Origin: Prochlorococcus sp. AG-402-P16 | Lineage (GTDB): Bacteria > Cyanobacteriota > Cyanobacteriia > PCC-6307 > Cyanobiaceae | DNA length: 64,000 bases | NCBI GenBank assembly: GCA_003216295.1 | Contig: QCJB01000003.1 | Location: 1 to 64,000, forward strand | Reading direction: 5' to 3' | Shown here: positions 27,081-37,400 of the stretch, in pieces | Layout of the letters: every line of letters starts with the position of its first letter | Numbering within the stretch: the first letter of the stretch is position 1 | Translations under genes and position numbers: made by a program | Notes under the pieces: model-generated | The model's input: only the letters and a program-made list of their open reading frames with translations | Database searches by the model: none | What the model was told of the DNA's origin: nothing

Positions 27081-29144
27081 TTAATTACCACTAATATAAT
27101 CAACAACTTGCCAAATATTTTTATTTTTACCTATTACATATTTTACTTTTAAAGAAGGTATGACAGTCTCTGATAAAACATCACCAGATGAACTAATCCT
27201 TTTATCTTGATAATTCAATTCAACATCTGCAGCAATTCTAGTATTAGATCTTTGAACAATATCAATTGAAGTTATGCTTGTATCAATAATTTGTTTTTGT
27301 CCTAAAGTATTATCCTTATTTCTCTCTTCAATAACTCTTTTATAGAGAGAAAGTCGTGCAACATCCTTAAGTATTTCATTATCTAATCCATTCAAAATAT
27401 CTGACTTACCTTTTAACCATGATTCAATAAGAAATTTGATTTCTTTATCTGAAGGAGTTTGTGATTTCAGTGGAATCAATTTATCAGCATTAAGTTCTTG
27501 CTTGTTAATAGTTTTTTTACTTGATTGATTATTATTATTATTATTAGTAATGATATCTTCTGGTTTAATATTTTCAGAACTCAAAATATCATTTAATTTA
27601 TTATTTACAGAGTTCTTATTCTGTATAAGTATTCCTATACTTGTTCCAATCACAAACAACCCAAGAAAGGCTATGGCACTAGTATAAATAGGTCTTTTTG
27701 ATATGAAAGATTTGAAATCTGTGTTTTTTATCTTTTCATACGCTAAATAATATGCTGATAAGATATTTTTAAGCACATCAGATCTCAATAAAACTTCTTT
27801 ACCAGTTAATTTTGATTTCAAAGACTTACCTAATAATATTTCATCCATAGCTCCGCCTGGCATTGGCAAATCACCCTCCAACTCAAGTTTTGCAGATGAA
27901 TTGTTCTCTATTTGTTGCTCAGGACCTAAAGATGATAAAAATGAGAATCCAGCCTTGGCCATACCTAAGGCGCCCTTTGCTTCAAGCTGTTCTACATATT
28001 CTTGTACTTCTTTGTGAGAGAACCAATCATCAAGGTCTACATTCTGAATTTGAATATCTCTGAACCCAACTAAAACATCTTTTTTCAACCAATTACGACA
28101 ATAATCACATAGAGCTCCCAAAGTTTCACCGGGATAATTTTCCAACCAGTCTTTTAATTTCTCATCTGAACTACTTCTAAAACGAGATTCAGCTTGCTTT
28201 ACATCTCCCAATAACAAGTCAAGGCATCCTATTAATGGCATAGGATCAAAACCATTTATATTAATATTCCTGAGATATTTTCTTGCTTCCTGCAGGAGTT
28301 CTGGTTTGCGATATGAGAATCCTGAAGCAATGAGAGCAAAAGCCGCAAGAAAGCCTGCATCATCAGATCCCCTTCTATACCAATTAACGTAAATTTTTGA
28401 CTGCTCTTTTGCAGTCAAAAATTTCCTAATCTGCAGTAAAAACAATTCAAAATCTGATTGATTCAATCCTGCAATTTTCTCAGAATTTCTTTTTCCTTCA
28501 AGACCACCTCTCTTAACTACAAAATCATCAAGCAGCCTCAATCCTTCTTGATGGGACTTTTCATCCTCTTGATCTCTACTTAATAAATCAAGAATTCTAT
28601 ACGGAAGTAAGGTCTCCAAATCAGATTCAAGTGTTTTTCTTTCTTCAACAAGCTTTCCCATTCTTTGTAACAGTTGTATACCTTCTTGAAGCAAATCCGC
28701 TCCAGAGGCATACCTTCTACGCGCTTGTTCATCAATAGATGCATCTCGACAAGATAAAGCTGCAATCAATGTCAAATCAGACTCTCTTCCACTTCCTAAA
28801 GCGGGGGCTTGAGGAGGTTGCAAAGCCTTTTTAGCTAGCTTAAAAGCTTGAAAAGACGCATTTGCCTCCCAAAGAAGAAGTAAACCGGCAACTTCTCGAT
28901 TTGAAGACAAATCAAGACCTGAGGATCCCTCCAGGAGTGCTAGTTCGTAAGTTTTACGCTGAGAGGGGTTGGATAGTAAATCCGCAGAGAGTCTAAGAAG
29001 CTCAGATCTCTGAGCTAAAACTTCGTAGGTAAACCCTTGCTTGGGAGGTCGATCTAGCCTTAGCTGAAAAGCCCTTAGGACTTCTTCAGCATTTGCAGAA
29101 GGGCTAACCCCCAATAAGCGAAAATGATCAATAGGTAATTCCAA
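27081..29144 (-). CDS. ftn2: Cell division protein Ftn2/ZipN/Cdv2 (ARC6 family)
   Basis: Anchors the FtsZ ring at the cytoplasmic membrane in cyanobacteria; the plastid relative is ARC6. A degenerate DnaJ-like domain opens the protein (IDHFRLLGVSPSANAEEVLR). A helical, TPR-like middle of ~400 residues follows. One transmembrane helix (SAIAFLGLFVIGTSIGILI) lies near ~500. The C-terminal IMS/DUF4101-type domain ends in VKYVIGKNKNIWQVVDYISG. Length 687 aa. A run of Asn just after the helix is encoded by AAT repeats. Divergent from pdhA; the partner ftsZ is at 51.7 kb. Confidence 0.92.
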   Translation of the reverse strand: MELPIDHFRLLGVSPSANAEEVLRAFQLRLDRPPKQGFTYEVLAQRSELLRLSADLLSNPSQRKTYELALLEGSSGLDLSSNREVAGLLLLWEANASFQAFKLAKKALQPPQAPALGSGRESDLTLIAALSCRDASIDEQARRRYASGADLLQEGIQLLQRMGKLVEERKTLESDLETLLPYRILDLLSRDQEDEKSHQEGLRLLDDFVVKRGGLEGKRNSEKIAGLNQSDFELFLLQIRKFLTAKEQSKIYVNWYRRGSDDAGFLAAFALIASGFSYRKPELLQEARKYLRNININGFDPMPLIGCLDLLLGDVKQAESRFRSSSDEKLKDWLENYPGETLGALCDYCRNWLKKDVLVGFRDIQIQNVDLDDWFSHKEVQEYVEQLEAKGALGMAKAGFSFLSSLGPEQQIENNSSAKLELEGDLPMPGGAMDEILLGKSLKSKLTGKEVLLRSDVLKNILSAYYLAYEKIKNTDFKSFISKRPIYTSAIAFLGLFVIGTSIGILIQNKNSVNNKLNDILSSENIKPEDIITNNNNNNQSSKKTINKQELNADKLIPLKSQTPSDKEIKFLIESWLKGKSDILNGLDNEILKDVARLSLYKRVIEERNKDNTLGQKQIIDTSITSIDIVQRSNTRIAADVELNYQDKRISSSGDVLSETVIPSLKVKYVIGKNKNIWQVVDYISGN
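27528..27545. repeat. Trinucleotide (ATT)6 microsatellite within ftn2
   Basis: Six consecutive ATT units on the plus strand encode six Asn residues in the linker after the membrane helix of the ARC6-family protein. Length variation would keep the reading frame. Confidence 0.8.
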
Positions 29145-29257
29145 TCGCTACTAGGTAATTAGAAAAAAGCTCTAGGCATCGTAAGGGGTTTTAACCATTT
29201 TGCATCCATTGGCGCTTAAAGTCTAAATAGGATTGATACGTGAATATGAAGGAAGTC

Positions 29258-30334
29258 ATGTCACCCACCCCAGGACAAATCAGCCAAGACCCTATGCAGC
29301 ACAGGGAACACGCTGATCGATTAAGCAATCTTAGCTCTCACAAATCAGCCGAGATTGATAGAGAAATTGGTTTAAATCTTTTCAAAGATATGACCTTAGG
29401 AAGACGATTTGAAGATAAATGCGCTGAAATGTATTACAGAGGGAAAATGTTTGGATTTGTTCATCTTTACAACGGTCAGGAGGCTATAAGCACAGGGGTC
29501 ATTGGTGCGATGAAACGCAAACACGATTGGTTTTGCAGCACCTACAGAGATCATGTTCATGCCTTGAGCGCAGGTGTGCCTGCTAAAGAGGTAATGAGCG
29601 AGCTATTTGGGAAAGAAACCGGCTGTAGCAAAGGAAGGGGAGGATCTATGCATCTCTTTTCAAAAGAACATCACTTACTCGGTGGTTATGCTTTCATTGG
29701 TGAAGGTATACCAGTTGCTTTGGGCGCAGCTTTCAGTAGCAAATATAAAAGGGAGGCCCTCAAAGAAAAAAGTGATTCCGTTACGGCAGCCTTTTTTGGA
29801 GACGGAACTTGTAACATCGGACAATTTTATGAATGTTTAAATATGGCTCAATTGTGGAAATTACCAATAATATTTGTAGTCGAAAATAATAAATGGGCAA
29901 TTGGAATGGCTCATGACAGAGCAACAAGTGAAACTGAAATATGGAGAAAAGCTTCTGCTTTTGGAATGCCAGGAGAAGAAATTGATGGGATGGATGTTTT
30001 AGCTGTTAGAGGGGCCGCTCAAAGGGCTGTCGCAAGGGCCAGAGCTGGAGAAGGGCCAACTTTAATAGAATGCCTAACTTATAGATTTAGAGGCCATTCA
30101 CTAGCTGACCCTGACGAGCTTAGATCAGAGAAAGAAAAAGATTTTTGGTCTAAGAGAGATCCAATTCAAAAGCTAAAGGTTGATCTAACCAATGCTGAAT
30201 TAGTTTCTGATGATGAATTAAAAAATATTGAAAAAGAAATTGATCTAGAAATTAATGATGCTGTTGAATATGCTCTTAACGCTCCAGAACCTGATCCAAG
30301 CGAATTAACTAAATATATTTGGGCAGAAAACTAA
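29258..30334 (+). CDS. pdhA: Pyruvate dehydrogenase E1 component, alpha subunit
   Basis: Thiamine-diphosphate enzyme that decarboxylates pyruvate for acetyl-CoA production. The ThDP motif begins [20 protein letters not shown] and ends in [17 protein letters not shown] and [11 protein letters not shown] match the E1-alpha active-site region, and [15 protein letters not shown] is near the C-terminus. I choose ATG 29258 because AAGGAAG lies just upstream; ATG 29246 and GTG 29240 are also in frame. About 358 aa. Its partner E3 (lpdA) is at 38.3 kb; E1-beta and E2 are elsewhere. Divergent from ftn2. Confidence 0.94.
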   Translation: MSPTPGQISQDPMQHREHADRLSNLSSHKSAEIDREIGLNLFKDMTLGRRFEDKCAEMYYRGKMFGFVHLYNGQEAISTGVIGAMKRKHDWFCSTYRDHVHALSAGVPAKEVMSELFGKETGCSKGRGGSMHLFSKEHHLLGGYAFIGEGIPVALGAAFSSKYKREALKEKSDSVTAAFFGDGTCNIGQFYECLNMAQLWKLPIIFVVENNKWAIGMAHDRATSETEIWRKASAFGMPGEEIDGMDVLAVRGAAQRAVARARAGEGPTLIECLTYRFRGHSLADPDELRSEKEKDFWSKRDPIQKLKVDLTNAELVSDDELKNIEKEIDLEINDAVEYALNAPEPDPSELTKYIWAEN

Positions 30335-30348
30335 AAGAAAAATATTTA

Positions 30349-31290
30349 TCAAATACCACTTGGCAGCTTTCGTGTAAGGTTTCTCAATTTTCTTAAAGCC
30401 TTTAACTCTACTTGTCTCACTCTCTCTCGTGAAACTTGCAATAGTCTTCCAATCTCGGCAAGAGTATGCCTCTCATTACCTTCTAATCCAAATCTCAGTC
30501 TTATAACATGCTGTTCTTGTTCGCTTAAATGACTTAGCCATCGACCAAGTTGCTCTTGATGAATTCTTTGTTCAACCTTGTCTAATGGTTCTTCTTCAGA
30601 ACCATCTGCTATCAAATCACCTAAAAAACTTCGGCCTTCATCACCATTAACAGGAGCATCAAGACTGCTAGTCGTTAAAGCTTGTCTAAGAATCGAATCA
30701 AGTTCCTCTACCTCAATTTCCATTGCCTCAGCTATTTCAAGACGGCTAGGCATTGCTCCAAGTTTGTGAGCTAAATCCAAGCTGACCTTTCGAATCGTTG
30801 CTAATCTCTCACTCAGATGGACAGGTAAACGAATTGTTCTTGATTGACAAGCAATAGCCCTAGTCATGCTTTGCCTAATCCACCAAAAAGCGTATGTAGA
30901 AAATTTATAGCCACGAGTTGGATCAAACTTTTCAACCGCCCTTTCTAAGCCAAGAGAACCTTCCTGAACTAAATCAAGTAGTTCTAGACCTTTGCCTTGA
31001 TATTTTTTCGCAACACTTACTACTAACCTTAGATTAGCTTTCATCATTCTTTCCTTTGCCCTTCTTCCAATTCTGATCAATCTACGCTGATGAGAATTAA
31101 ATTCCTTACTCTGATCTTTTTTTTGCCCATCCTCAGTGAGAGCCATCATCGTTTGAACCTGATTGCCAAGTTCAATTTCTTCAGCAGGTGTTAAAAGAGG
31201 GACCCTTCCTATGGAAGAAAGATACCAACTTATTGGGTCACTGCTGCGTCGTTTTTGAGATTCAGCAGGCTTGGGTGCAGTTGAAACCAT
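30349..31290 (-). CDS. Group 2 sigma-70 family RNA polymerase sigma factor
   Basis: Non-essential RpoD-like sigma factor, 313 aa from the ATG at 31290; the frame is open to 31353 but homologous sequence begins near SDPISWYLSSIGRVPLLTPA. Region 1.2 is followed by region 2 (LVVSVAKKYQGKGLELLDLV, then GYKFSTYAFWWIRQSM, recognising -10). Region 3 follows. Region 4 has ERHTLAEIGRLLQVSRERVR for -35 recognition. No region 1.1 is present, as in alternative cyanobacterial SigB/C/D-type factors. Convergent with pdhA. Confidence 0.9.
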   Translation of the reverse strand: MVSTAPKPAESQKRRSSDPISWYLSSIGRVPLLTPAEEIELGNQVQTMMALTEDGQKKDQSKEFNSHQRRLIRIGRRAKERMMKANLRLVVSVAKKYQGKGLELLDLVQEGSLGLERAVEKFDPTRGYKFSTYAFWWIRQSMTRAIACQSRTIRLPVHLSERLATIRKVSLDLAHKLGAMPSRLEIAEAMEIEVEELDSILRQALTTSSLDAPVNGDEGRSFLGDLIADGSEEEPLDKVEQRIHQEQLGRWLSHLSEQEQHVIRLRFGLEGNERHTLAEIGRLLQVSRERVRQVELKALRKLRNLTRKLPSGI

Positions 31291-31448
31291 TGTTTCTTGA
31301 CCCCGTTTTTCAAAGTGATAAGACTTTCCTACAAAAAATGCAAAAGAGGCCAAGGTTTCAAGAAGGCTTCAGATTCTGTTGACGATTAGTTAACAAATGA
31401 CGCCAAATTGACGATTTATAGCCCTGTAAATGTTTGTTTCAAAACATT

Positions 31449-32996
31449 TCAAGTGTTTTCTTTTTTGATTAATTCACCAAGAAAAGTGCAAATAGTACTC
31501 GCTGTGCTTCCTTTTGAGCAAAAGGCACCAGCATAAGCATGCATCAACGCCGATGCAGCAAGCAATTCAGTATCCAATTTTTTAGTAGTAGAAAGTCCGG
31601 AAGCACCCACGCCTGAGACAAACCCCGCCAAAACATCACCAAGTCCTGTTCTTGCAACACTTGAACTCACTTTTCCTATTTGCCAGGTTCTCCCATCCGG
31701 GTCAGAGATAACACTGTGAGCACATTTCAAGAGGACCGAAGAATTACAAATTTTTGCAGCTTCAATTCCAGCTTTCAATGGATTCGAGCAATCAATTAAA
31801 GGAAATAGCCTTTTAAATTCTCCAATATGAGGGGTAAGCCAGGTAGTACCTTTTCTATCAACTAGCCATCTATAACCTTTTGAAGTTAACGAAAGTCGAT
31901 TTATCGCATCAGCATCAAGAATCAGTAAACCTTTGAACTCCTTTAGCGCATAACCAAAACAATCTTTCTCTTTGACAATCCCTAATCCTGGACCAAGCAA
32001 AATTGAGTCATACTTATTCAAATCAACTTCATTGAAAACTTTAGAAAAATCTGAAGAACCGTTCTGAAAAGTATTTAAATCTCCAAGTAATAAGACTTCA
32101 GGGTGAGTACTCCAAAGTGAAGATGAAACTGAATTAGGTAAAAAAGCGCTAACACTCCCTGCTCCACTTGCCAAAGCTCCATTCAAAGCCAGAGATGCTG
32201 CTCCCCTGTATTTTTCACTCCCTGCAACCACAAGAACTCTTCCTCTCTGGTATTTACTTTTACTTTTACTTGGCTTAGGCCAAACAAAAGTAGCCAAATC
32301 AGAAAAAGAAATCCTTAGAGGCTGGGTTTCAGGAAGATCAGCCAAAATCTTATCTGGTATCCCAATATCTACTCTCTCTAAATCACCTACAAAATCAATA
32401 GCTGAATCTTGAATTAACCCAGACTTAAAGAGACCTAAGGATAATGTAGAAGAGGCTATACATGATGTATTTGATATTATATTTCCATTATCTGAGTCCA
32501 AACCTGCGGGGACATCAATACTAATTAATTTTTCAGGACTAAATTTCTTCTTCGTATTCAATAAGTGAACTATTTCATCAGAAATAATTCTTGATTGACC
32601 TAATCCAAATAATGCCTCAATCCATAATGAATCAGAGTTCGAATCAGGTTTTTGCTCCAAGTTTTCAATACCAATTCGAATTGCATAGTCGAAATGTTTT
32701 TGTGTTAATTCTTTTTTCAATGGAAATGGACACCAAATAGAGATATCAACGCCTGCAATATAAAGTTCTCTTGCAACAACAAGCCCATCGCCTCCGTTGT
32801 GCCCTGGCCCTACTAAAACGATTGCACCATTTTCAATCAATCCTTGTCTGTCTAATATCCATGTAGAGATACCAATCCCTACTTTTTCCATCAGAGATTC
32901 AACAGGCATACCCATAGAAAACATTTCTTTTTCTATGTTTTGCATCTGCTCTGAAGAAACCATCAAATGTTCCGAATCAAATTGAGGCCAATTCAA
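31449..32996 (-). CDS. nnr: Bifunctional NAD(P)HX epimerase/ADP-dependent dehydratase
   Basis: Repairs hydrated NADH and NADPH. The N-terminal YjeF_N epimerase domain has VLVGPGHNGGDGLVVAREL and SIDVPAGLDSDNG. The C-terminal carbohydrate-kinase-like dehydratase has GRVLVVAGSEKYRGAASLAL, LTPHIGEFKRLFP and ARTGLGDVLAGFVSG. The frame runs to 33137, which would overlap mnmA. Homology begins at NWPQFDSEHL, so I use the TTG at 32996; the first ATG at 32963 is the alternative. Divergent from mnmA. Confidence 0.9.
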   Translation of the reverse strand: MNWPQFDSEHLMVSSEQMQNIEKEMFSMGMPVESLMEKVGIGISTWILDRQGLIENGAIVLVGPGHNGGDGLVVARELYIAGVDISIWCPFPLKKELTQKHFDYAIRIGIENLEQKPDSNSDSLWIEALFGLGQSRIISDEIVHLLNTKKKFSPEKLISIDVPAGLDSDNGNIISNTSCIASSTLSLGLFKSGLIQDSAIDFVGDLERVDIGIPDKILADLPETQPLRISFSDLATFVWPKPSKSKSKYQRGRVLVVAGSEKYRGAASLALNGALASGAGSVSAFLPNSVSSSLWSTHPEVLLLGDLNTFQNGSSDFSKVFNEVDLNKYDSILLGPGLGIVKEKDCFGYALKEFKGLLILDADAINRLSLTSKGYRWLVDRKGTTWLTPHIGEFKRLFPLIDCSNPLKAGIEAAKICNSSVLLKCAHSVISDPDGRTWQIGKVSSSVARTGLGDVLAGFVSGVGASGLSTTKKLDTELLAASALMHAYAGAFCSKGSTASTICTFLGELIKKENT

Positions 32997-33040
32997 AATC
33001 AAAAAGCAACCAAACCCACTATGAATAGAAGCTACTATCA

Positions 33041-34249
33041 ATGCCCATGAATGTGGAAACAAGAGAAACAAAAAAAGTTTTAAATCATTTGACTTCGGAA
33101 GAAACAGTCGCGAAAACATTAAAAAGACTGCAAGCATTTTCTGGAAATCATTCGGTTGTAGTGGGCCTTTCCGGAGGCGTAGATAGCTCCTTAACGGCTG
33201 CTCTCCTCTGCGAAGCTGGGTGGAATGTAGTGGGGTTAACTTTGTGGCTAATGAAAGGGAAAGGGTCTTGCTGCTCAGATGGATTAATTGATGCAGCAGG
33301 GATATGTGATCAACTTGGAATTAAGCATCACATAATCGATTCAAAAGAAATTTTCCAAAAAGAAATAATCAATAATGTCGTAAAAGGATATGAAGAAGGA
33401 ATTACTCCTTTACCCTGCTCTCGCTGCAATAAATCAGTCAAATTCTCAGAAATGCTGAAATGGGTTAAAGAAAATCAAAATATCGAAAAGATCGCTACAG
33501 GGCATTACGCAAGGATTAGATACTCAAATGAATCTTTCGATAAAAATGATCTTCCGAGTGATGGAATTAAAAGACATAAACTTTTAAGAGGTAAAGATCT
33601 CAATAAAGATCAAAGCTATTTTTTATATGATCTCCCACAAGAAATCTTAGGAAAAACAATTTTTCCTCTTGGAGAATTAACTAAAGAGATAACACGAATC
33701 GAAGCTTTTAAACATTCATTAAAAACTGCGGAAAAACCAGAAAGTCAAGACCTTTGTCTCGCTGAACATTACGGATCAATGAATGCTTTTATTGATAAGT
33801 ATCTACCCCAAAAGAAAGGAGAGGTCGTTCTTAGAAACGGCCAAATTATAGGCTCCCATAATGGAATTCAGCATTTCACAATAGGGCAACGAAAGGGATT
33901 AGGTATTGCTTGGGAAGTACCTTTACATGTTGTTGAAATTGATGCCTCTTTAAACAGAGTAATTGTTGCCCCTAGAGAAGATTCTGGCAAGTTAAAGTGT
34001 ATTGTCAAAGATATAAATTGGGTATCAATTGAAGCGCCTCAAGAACCAATTGAAGTTGAGGTCCAAATTAGATATAGAAGTAAAGCAGTTAAAGCAAAGT
34101 TAATACCAATTTTTGATAATACTAAAGAAAATTATTGTTATAAATGTCATCTTCATTTTAAAGAAGATCAATTTTCAATCACTCCTGGACAAGCAGCAGT
34201 ATTTTATAAGGGTGATTATGTATTAGGTGGAGGACTTATTTCGAAATAA
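33041..34249 (+). CDS. mnmA: tRNA-specific 2-thiouridylase MnmA
   Basis: Thiolates U34 of Lys, Glu and Gln tRNAs. The PP-loop is [14 protein letters not shown] (residues ~43-56). The catalytic cysteines are in PCSRCN and in [21 protein letters not shown] starts the C-terminal part, and [21 protein letters not shown] ends it with the conserved PGQ. Length 402 aa includes a ~35-residue N-terminal extension. Divergent from nnr. Confidence 0.95.
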   Translation: MPMNVETRETKKVLNHLTSEETVAKTLKRLQAFSGNHSVVVGLSGGVDSSLTAALLCEAGWNVVGLTLWLMKGKGSCCSDGLIDAAGICDQLGIKHHIIDSKEIFQKEIINNVVKGYEEGITPLPCSRCNKSVKFSEMLKWVKENQNIEKIATGHYARIRYSNESFDKNDLPSDGIKRHKLLRGKDLNKDQSYFLYDLPQEILGKTIFPLGELTKEITRIEAFKHSLKTAEKPESQDLCLAEHYGSMNAFIDKYLPQKKGEVVLRNGQIIGSHNGIQHFTIGQRKGLGIAWEVPLHVVEIDASLNRVIVAPREDSGKLKCIVKDINWVSIEAPQEPIEVEVQIRYRSKAVKAKLIPIFDNTKENYCYKCHLHFKEDQFSITPGQAAVFYKGDYVLGGGLISK

Positions 34250-34257
34250 TATTAATA

Positions 34258-35730
34258 TTAACCATACTTACGTGATAGCAAAACGCCTATTAAACTTATA
34301 AAAATAACTGAAATCAAAGGCAAGTCAGAAATAAATGTATATAGTGTTTTCTTTCCATTTAATTCAAGATCAACGAGTTGAATAAGTTCTTTATTTGATT
34401 CAAGGAGGGTATCAATTCTTCCATTACTTTTAATCAAAGATGTTGGTCCGGTATTGGAGACAGATATTAAATTTTTTGATGTTTCAATACTCCTTAATTG
34501 AGCAATAGATAAAAATTGTCTTTGCAAAGAAATAGGATAGGGATCTAAATTTGCGATCACTAAAATCCATTTAGCCCCTTGATTTACTGCTTTAGCTATA
34601 GCTTTCCCATTACTCAATTCATAACAAATAGCACCTACAAAAGAGGGACCCTCCCAATTAAGAAGTCTTGATGGATTCCCACTTTCAATTCCACCTACTG
34701 CAGAAAGGCCATTTTTAATAAAGTTAGGCAATGCAGGAATCCATTCGCCCAGAGGGACTAATCTAGATTTGTCCAATGCATCCGAAAAAGACTCTTCACC
34801 TGGATTAAAAACCAATATTGAACTTCGTAGAGAACTATTTATTTTCCTGAAACCTCCAGAGAGAAATTTAACAGGAAAGTCTCGAATCTTTGACCTATCC
34901 AGAGGCAACGTTCCCTCTGGAGCAATCAAAAAAGATGCATTCATTTCAACAGCATCAGTTAATGCTCTATCTACTTTTGAAGGCAAAGCATTTATTTCTT
35001 CCTGACTAAATTTTTGTCTTATTGGAATATTTGTTTGCCACATCGCAACCTGTTCTAGCGAATCAGTTGGAGAATCCAACAACAAGATAAATCCAATTAA
35101 ATGAGCTAACGAAAAATAAGCAAATCCAACAAAAATCAATTTCTTGAGTTTTTTTCTGGCTTGAAAAGCAATTGAAAGTTGCCAAATCCACCACCCAGCT
35201 AAAAGATGGATAGAGGCCAAGCCGCCCGAACCTATCCATCTTGCTAATCCAGCCAAATATCTATCTTGTGGTAATAAACTTGGCCCTACACCCATCCAAA
35301 ACAAAGGGCCTCTAGATAGGATTTCTTCAGTAAGTCCCCATATTGTTGATAATAAGACGGCATAAATAAACTTATTTTCTAATTTAGAAAACTGCAGTCT
35401 TCCTGGAGCCAAAAAACCACTCAAAGCTGACCAACTAAAAACCAGAGCCCCTCCAAAGGCTCCACAAAAAAGCCATATAAAAATCGTAATAGGCAAGCTT
35501 AAATTTGAGTTAATCCCTACCCAACTAAGTGGATGCAAAGATAGCAACCACTTATGACTCCATAAAATAGCCATCCCACCCCAACAAAAGCCTCCCCATG
35601 GATTCTTACTAGCAGGCCAAAGTAAAGATATTCCCAAAAGCATGAATACATAATTGCCTTCACTAAGGGATATTCCTGCTAGAGCCCCCCCCGCAAAAGC
35701 TTTTAAAAAAACAGAAGAAATATTTTTCAT
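34258..35730 (-). CDS. lnt: Apolipoprotein N-acyltransferase
   Basis: Adds the third acyl chain to lipoproteins. Several hydrophobic helices fill the first ~220 residues. The nitrilase-like domain then shows the catalytic Glu in IAPEGTLPL, the Lys region before SRLVPLGEWIP, and Cys in GAICYELSNG. One more helix at the C-terminus (LISVIFISLIGVLLS) returns to the membrane. 490 aa. Convergent with mnmA, with eight bases between stops. Confidence 0.9.
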   Translation of the reverse strand: MKNISSVFLKAFAGGALAGISLSEGNYVFMLLGISLLWPASKNPWGGFCWGGMAILWSHKWLLSLHPLSWVGINSNLSLPITIFIWLFCGAFGGALVFSWSALSGFLAPGRLQFSKLENKFIYAVLLSTIWGLTEEILSRGPLFWMGVGPSLLPQDRYLAGLARWIGSGGLASIHLLAGWWIWQLSIAFQARKKLKKLIFVGFAYFSLAHLIGFILLLDSPTDSLEQVAMWQTNIPIRQKFSQEEINALPSKVDRALTDAVEMNASFLIAPEGTLPLDRSKIRDFPVKFLSGGFRKINSSLRSSILVFNPGEESFSDALDKSRLVPLGEWIPALPNFIKNGLSAVGGIESGNPSRLLNWEGPSFVGAICYELSNGKAIAKAVNQGAKWILVIANLDPYPISLQRQFLSIAQLRSIETSKNLISVSNTGPTSLIKSNGRIDTLLESNKELIQLVDLELNGKKTLYTFISDLPLISVIFISLIGVLLSRKYG

Positions 35731-35849
35731 AAATTCAATTTAGATAAAATATACACCTACAAAACTCATGCTCTTTGGTTAGTTATCTTTTAAATAGATG
35801 TAATTTGGGTATTAATCTGCAAGAATATTTCCGACTACTTAATATTGCT

Positions 35850-36449
35850 GTGAGAGAAATCTTAATTAGCTTTTCTATTTGCCTTAGCTGCTTGATGATT
35901 GCAGTGATCAGCCAAATCATCTCACCAACTCCAACGAATGCCTTACAAGCTGAGCAACCAATCCAAGCGGATGTAAGGCAATCCGCAAAAACCAGCGAGT
36001 CTGTAACAAATCCATTTGAATTAGACCCAGAAGACCCAAATCCATCACTTTTTACTATGGCTTCAGATAACACCAGTGCAAGCAACGCTCCTCTAGGAGG
36101 AGCTGAGATAGGAACATCTCAAGTAACTTCAAGTGGGCTGAAAATTACTGAATTAGTTTTAGGTGATGGTCAAGAAGCTACTCCAGGAACAAGTGTCTCA
36201 GTAAATTACAAGGGTACGCTTGATGATGGGAAAGAATTTGACAGCAGTTATGGAAGAGGTCCTTTTGAATTTTCTTTAGGTGCAGGGATGGTAATAAAGG
36301 GTTGGGATGAGGGAGTCGCAGGAATGAAAGTTGGAGGTAAAAGAAAATTAATCATCCCTCCAGAATTAGGGTATGGCAGCAGAGGAATAGGTCCAATCCC
36401 CCCTAATTCAGTTTTAACTTTTGAAGTGGAATTATTGGGTGTTAAGTGA
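35850..36449 (+). CDS. FKBP-type peptidyl-prolyl isomerase, exported
   Basis: Proline isomerase with an N-terminal export signal or membrane anchor. I choose the GTG at 35850 (199 aa), where the sequence becomes a signal peptide ([20 protein letters not shown]); a TTG at 35775 would add a poorly conserved lead. A low-complexity linker rich in Pro, Asp and Ser precedes the FKBP domain from ~95: [50 protein letters not shown], ending [11 protein letters not shown]. Likely in the periplasm or thylakoid lumen. Confidence 0.88.
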   Translation: MREILISFSICLSCLMIAVISQIISPTPTNALQAEQPIQADVRQSAKTSESVTNPFELDPEDPNPSLFTMASDNTSASNAPLGGAEIGTSQVTSSGLKITELVLGDGQEATPGTSVSVNYKGTLDDGKEFDSSYGRGPFEFSLGAGMVIKGWDEGVAGMKVGGKRKLIIPPELGYGSRGIGPIPPNSVLTFEVELLGVK

Positions 36450-36486
36450 ATTTCTTAAATTATTCAGAAAGCTCTAGAAAAAGTTA

Positions 36487-36508
36487 TGGCGTTTGTTGAC
36501 AAACGCCA
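36487..36508. promoter_or_regulatory. 22-bp perfect palindrome upstream of sodN
   Basis: TGGCGTTTGT and ACAAACGCCA are perfect inverted arms around TG. The element ends 15 bases before the sodN ATG at 36524. It could be an operator or a 5' UTR hairpin; it has no T run, so it is a poor terminator for the FKBP gene. Confidence 0.6.
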
Positions 36509-36544
36509 GTAATGTAAAAAAAAATGTTCTCAAATTATTTTCAG

Positions 36545-37015
36545 ATGTTGAGCGAAACACTTACATCAATCTTTAACAAGCTACCAGCAAAATCTGTTCA
36601 TGCTCACTGTGACGGACCTTGTGGTGTATACGACCCTGCTTCTGCGAGAGTTGCTGCAGAGGCAGTTTTGTCTATGACAAAAAAACTTATTGCTCTAGCT
36701 CCAGCGGGTAACGATCAATCCTCCATTTCGGCTTATAACAATACTTTTTCTCGCTTCGTTGCGATTAAAGAAGAAGAGTCACAAAAGACCAAGAAAGAAC
36801 TTCTCATCCTCTGGACTGATTACTTCAAGCCTGAACACTTAGCTACATATCCAGATCTTCATGACACTTTTTGGAAAGCAGCAAAGCTTTGTAGTGCATG
36901 CAAGGTAAATATTGATCAAACCAAGGCAGAAGAATTATTAGCAGCTGTACAAAAAATCCACTCAATGTTTTGGTCTTCAAAAGGTAGAAGTGACAGCTGG
37001 GTTACCGCAAGCTGA
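36545..37015 (+). CDS. sodN: Nickel superoxide dismutase
   Basis: Detoxifies superoxide using a nickel site built at the mature N-terminus. The nickel hook HCDGPCGVYD follows the conserved propeptide end KSVHA. From the ATG at 36545 the propeptide is 20 residues, so mature His1, Cys2 and Cys6 are correctly placed; ATG 36524 would add seven residues. Total 156 aa, normal. The maturation peptidase sodX overlaps the 3' end. A palindrome precedes the gene. Ni-SOD is the usual SOD of Prochlorococcus. Confidence 0.95.
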   Translation: MLSETLTSIFNKLPAKSVHAHCDGPCGVYDPASARVAAEAVLSMTKKLIALAPAGNDQSSISAYNNTFSRFVAIKEEESQKTKKELLILWTDYFKPEHLATYPDLHDTFWKAAKLCSACKVNIDQTKAEELLAAVQKIHSMFWSSKGRSDSWVTAS

Positions 37016-37367
37016 TAAAAGTCTTTTTCACAAGCCAGACTTATTTACTTTATTTACTTTAATCATTGGATACCGACAACATTTACGTGTTGTCGGTACT
37101 TCTATGGAAGAAACGCTTAAAGAGGGAGATTTAATAACATATAAAAAATTAAATCCAAACAATATTGATTTAGAGATTGGTGATATCATCGTTGCATCTC
37201 ATCCAAAAACAAAAAATAAGTTAATAATTAAAAGAATCCATGGGATTTATCAAAATAAATTTGATTTAAGAGGGGACAACTCCTTGTCAAGCACTGATAG
37301 TCGAGAATTTGGTTTAATTGAATTAGATTTAATCATTGGAAAAGTAGACAAAATTTTCTCTAAATAA
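36990..37367 (+). CDS. sodX: Nickel-type SOD maturation protease (S26 signal peptidase family)
   Basis: A small serine-lysine peptidase that removes the SodN propeptide. Catalytic Ser38 is in VVGTSMEETL and Lys81 in LIIKRIHG; the segment between has the S26 boxes (GDLITYKK, GDIIVASHP). RGDNSLSSTDSREFG is the third box. 125 aa, no clear membrane helix. The only canonical start is a GTG at 36990, overlapping sodN by 26 bases, which implies coupling. Function is secure from adjacency and motifs. Confidence 0.92.
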   Translation: MTAGLPQADKSLFHKPDLFTLFTLIIGYRQHLRVVGTSMEETLKEGDLITYKKLNPNNIDLEIGDIIVASHPKTKNKLIIKRIHGIYQNKFDLRGDNSLSSTDSREFGLIELDLIIGKVDKIFSK

Positions 37368-37400
37368 ATTTAAGAGATTGGTATAGATCTTTTCCTTAAT

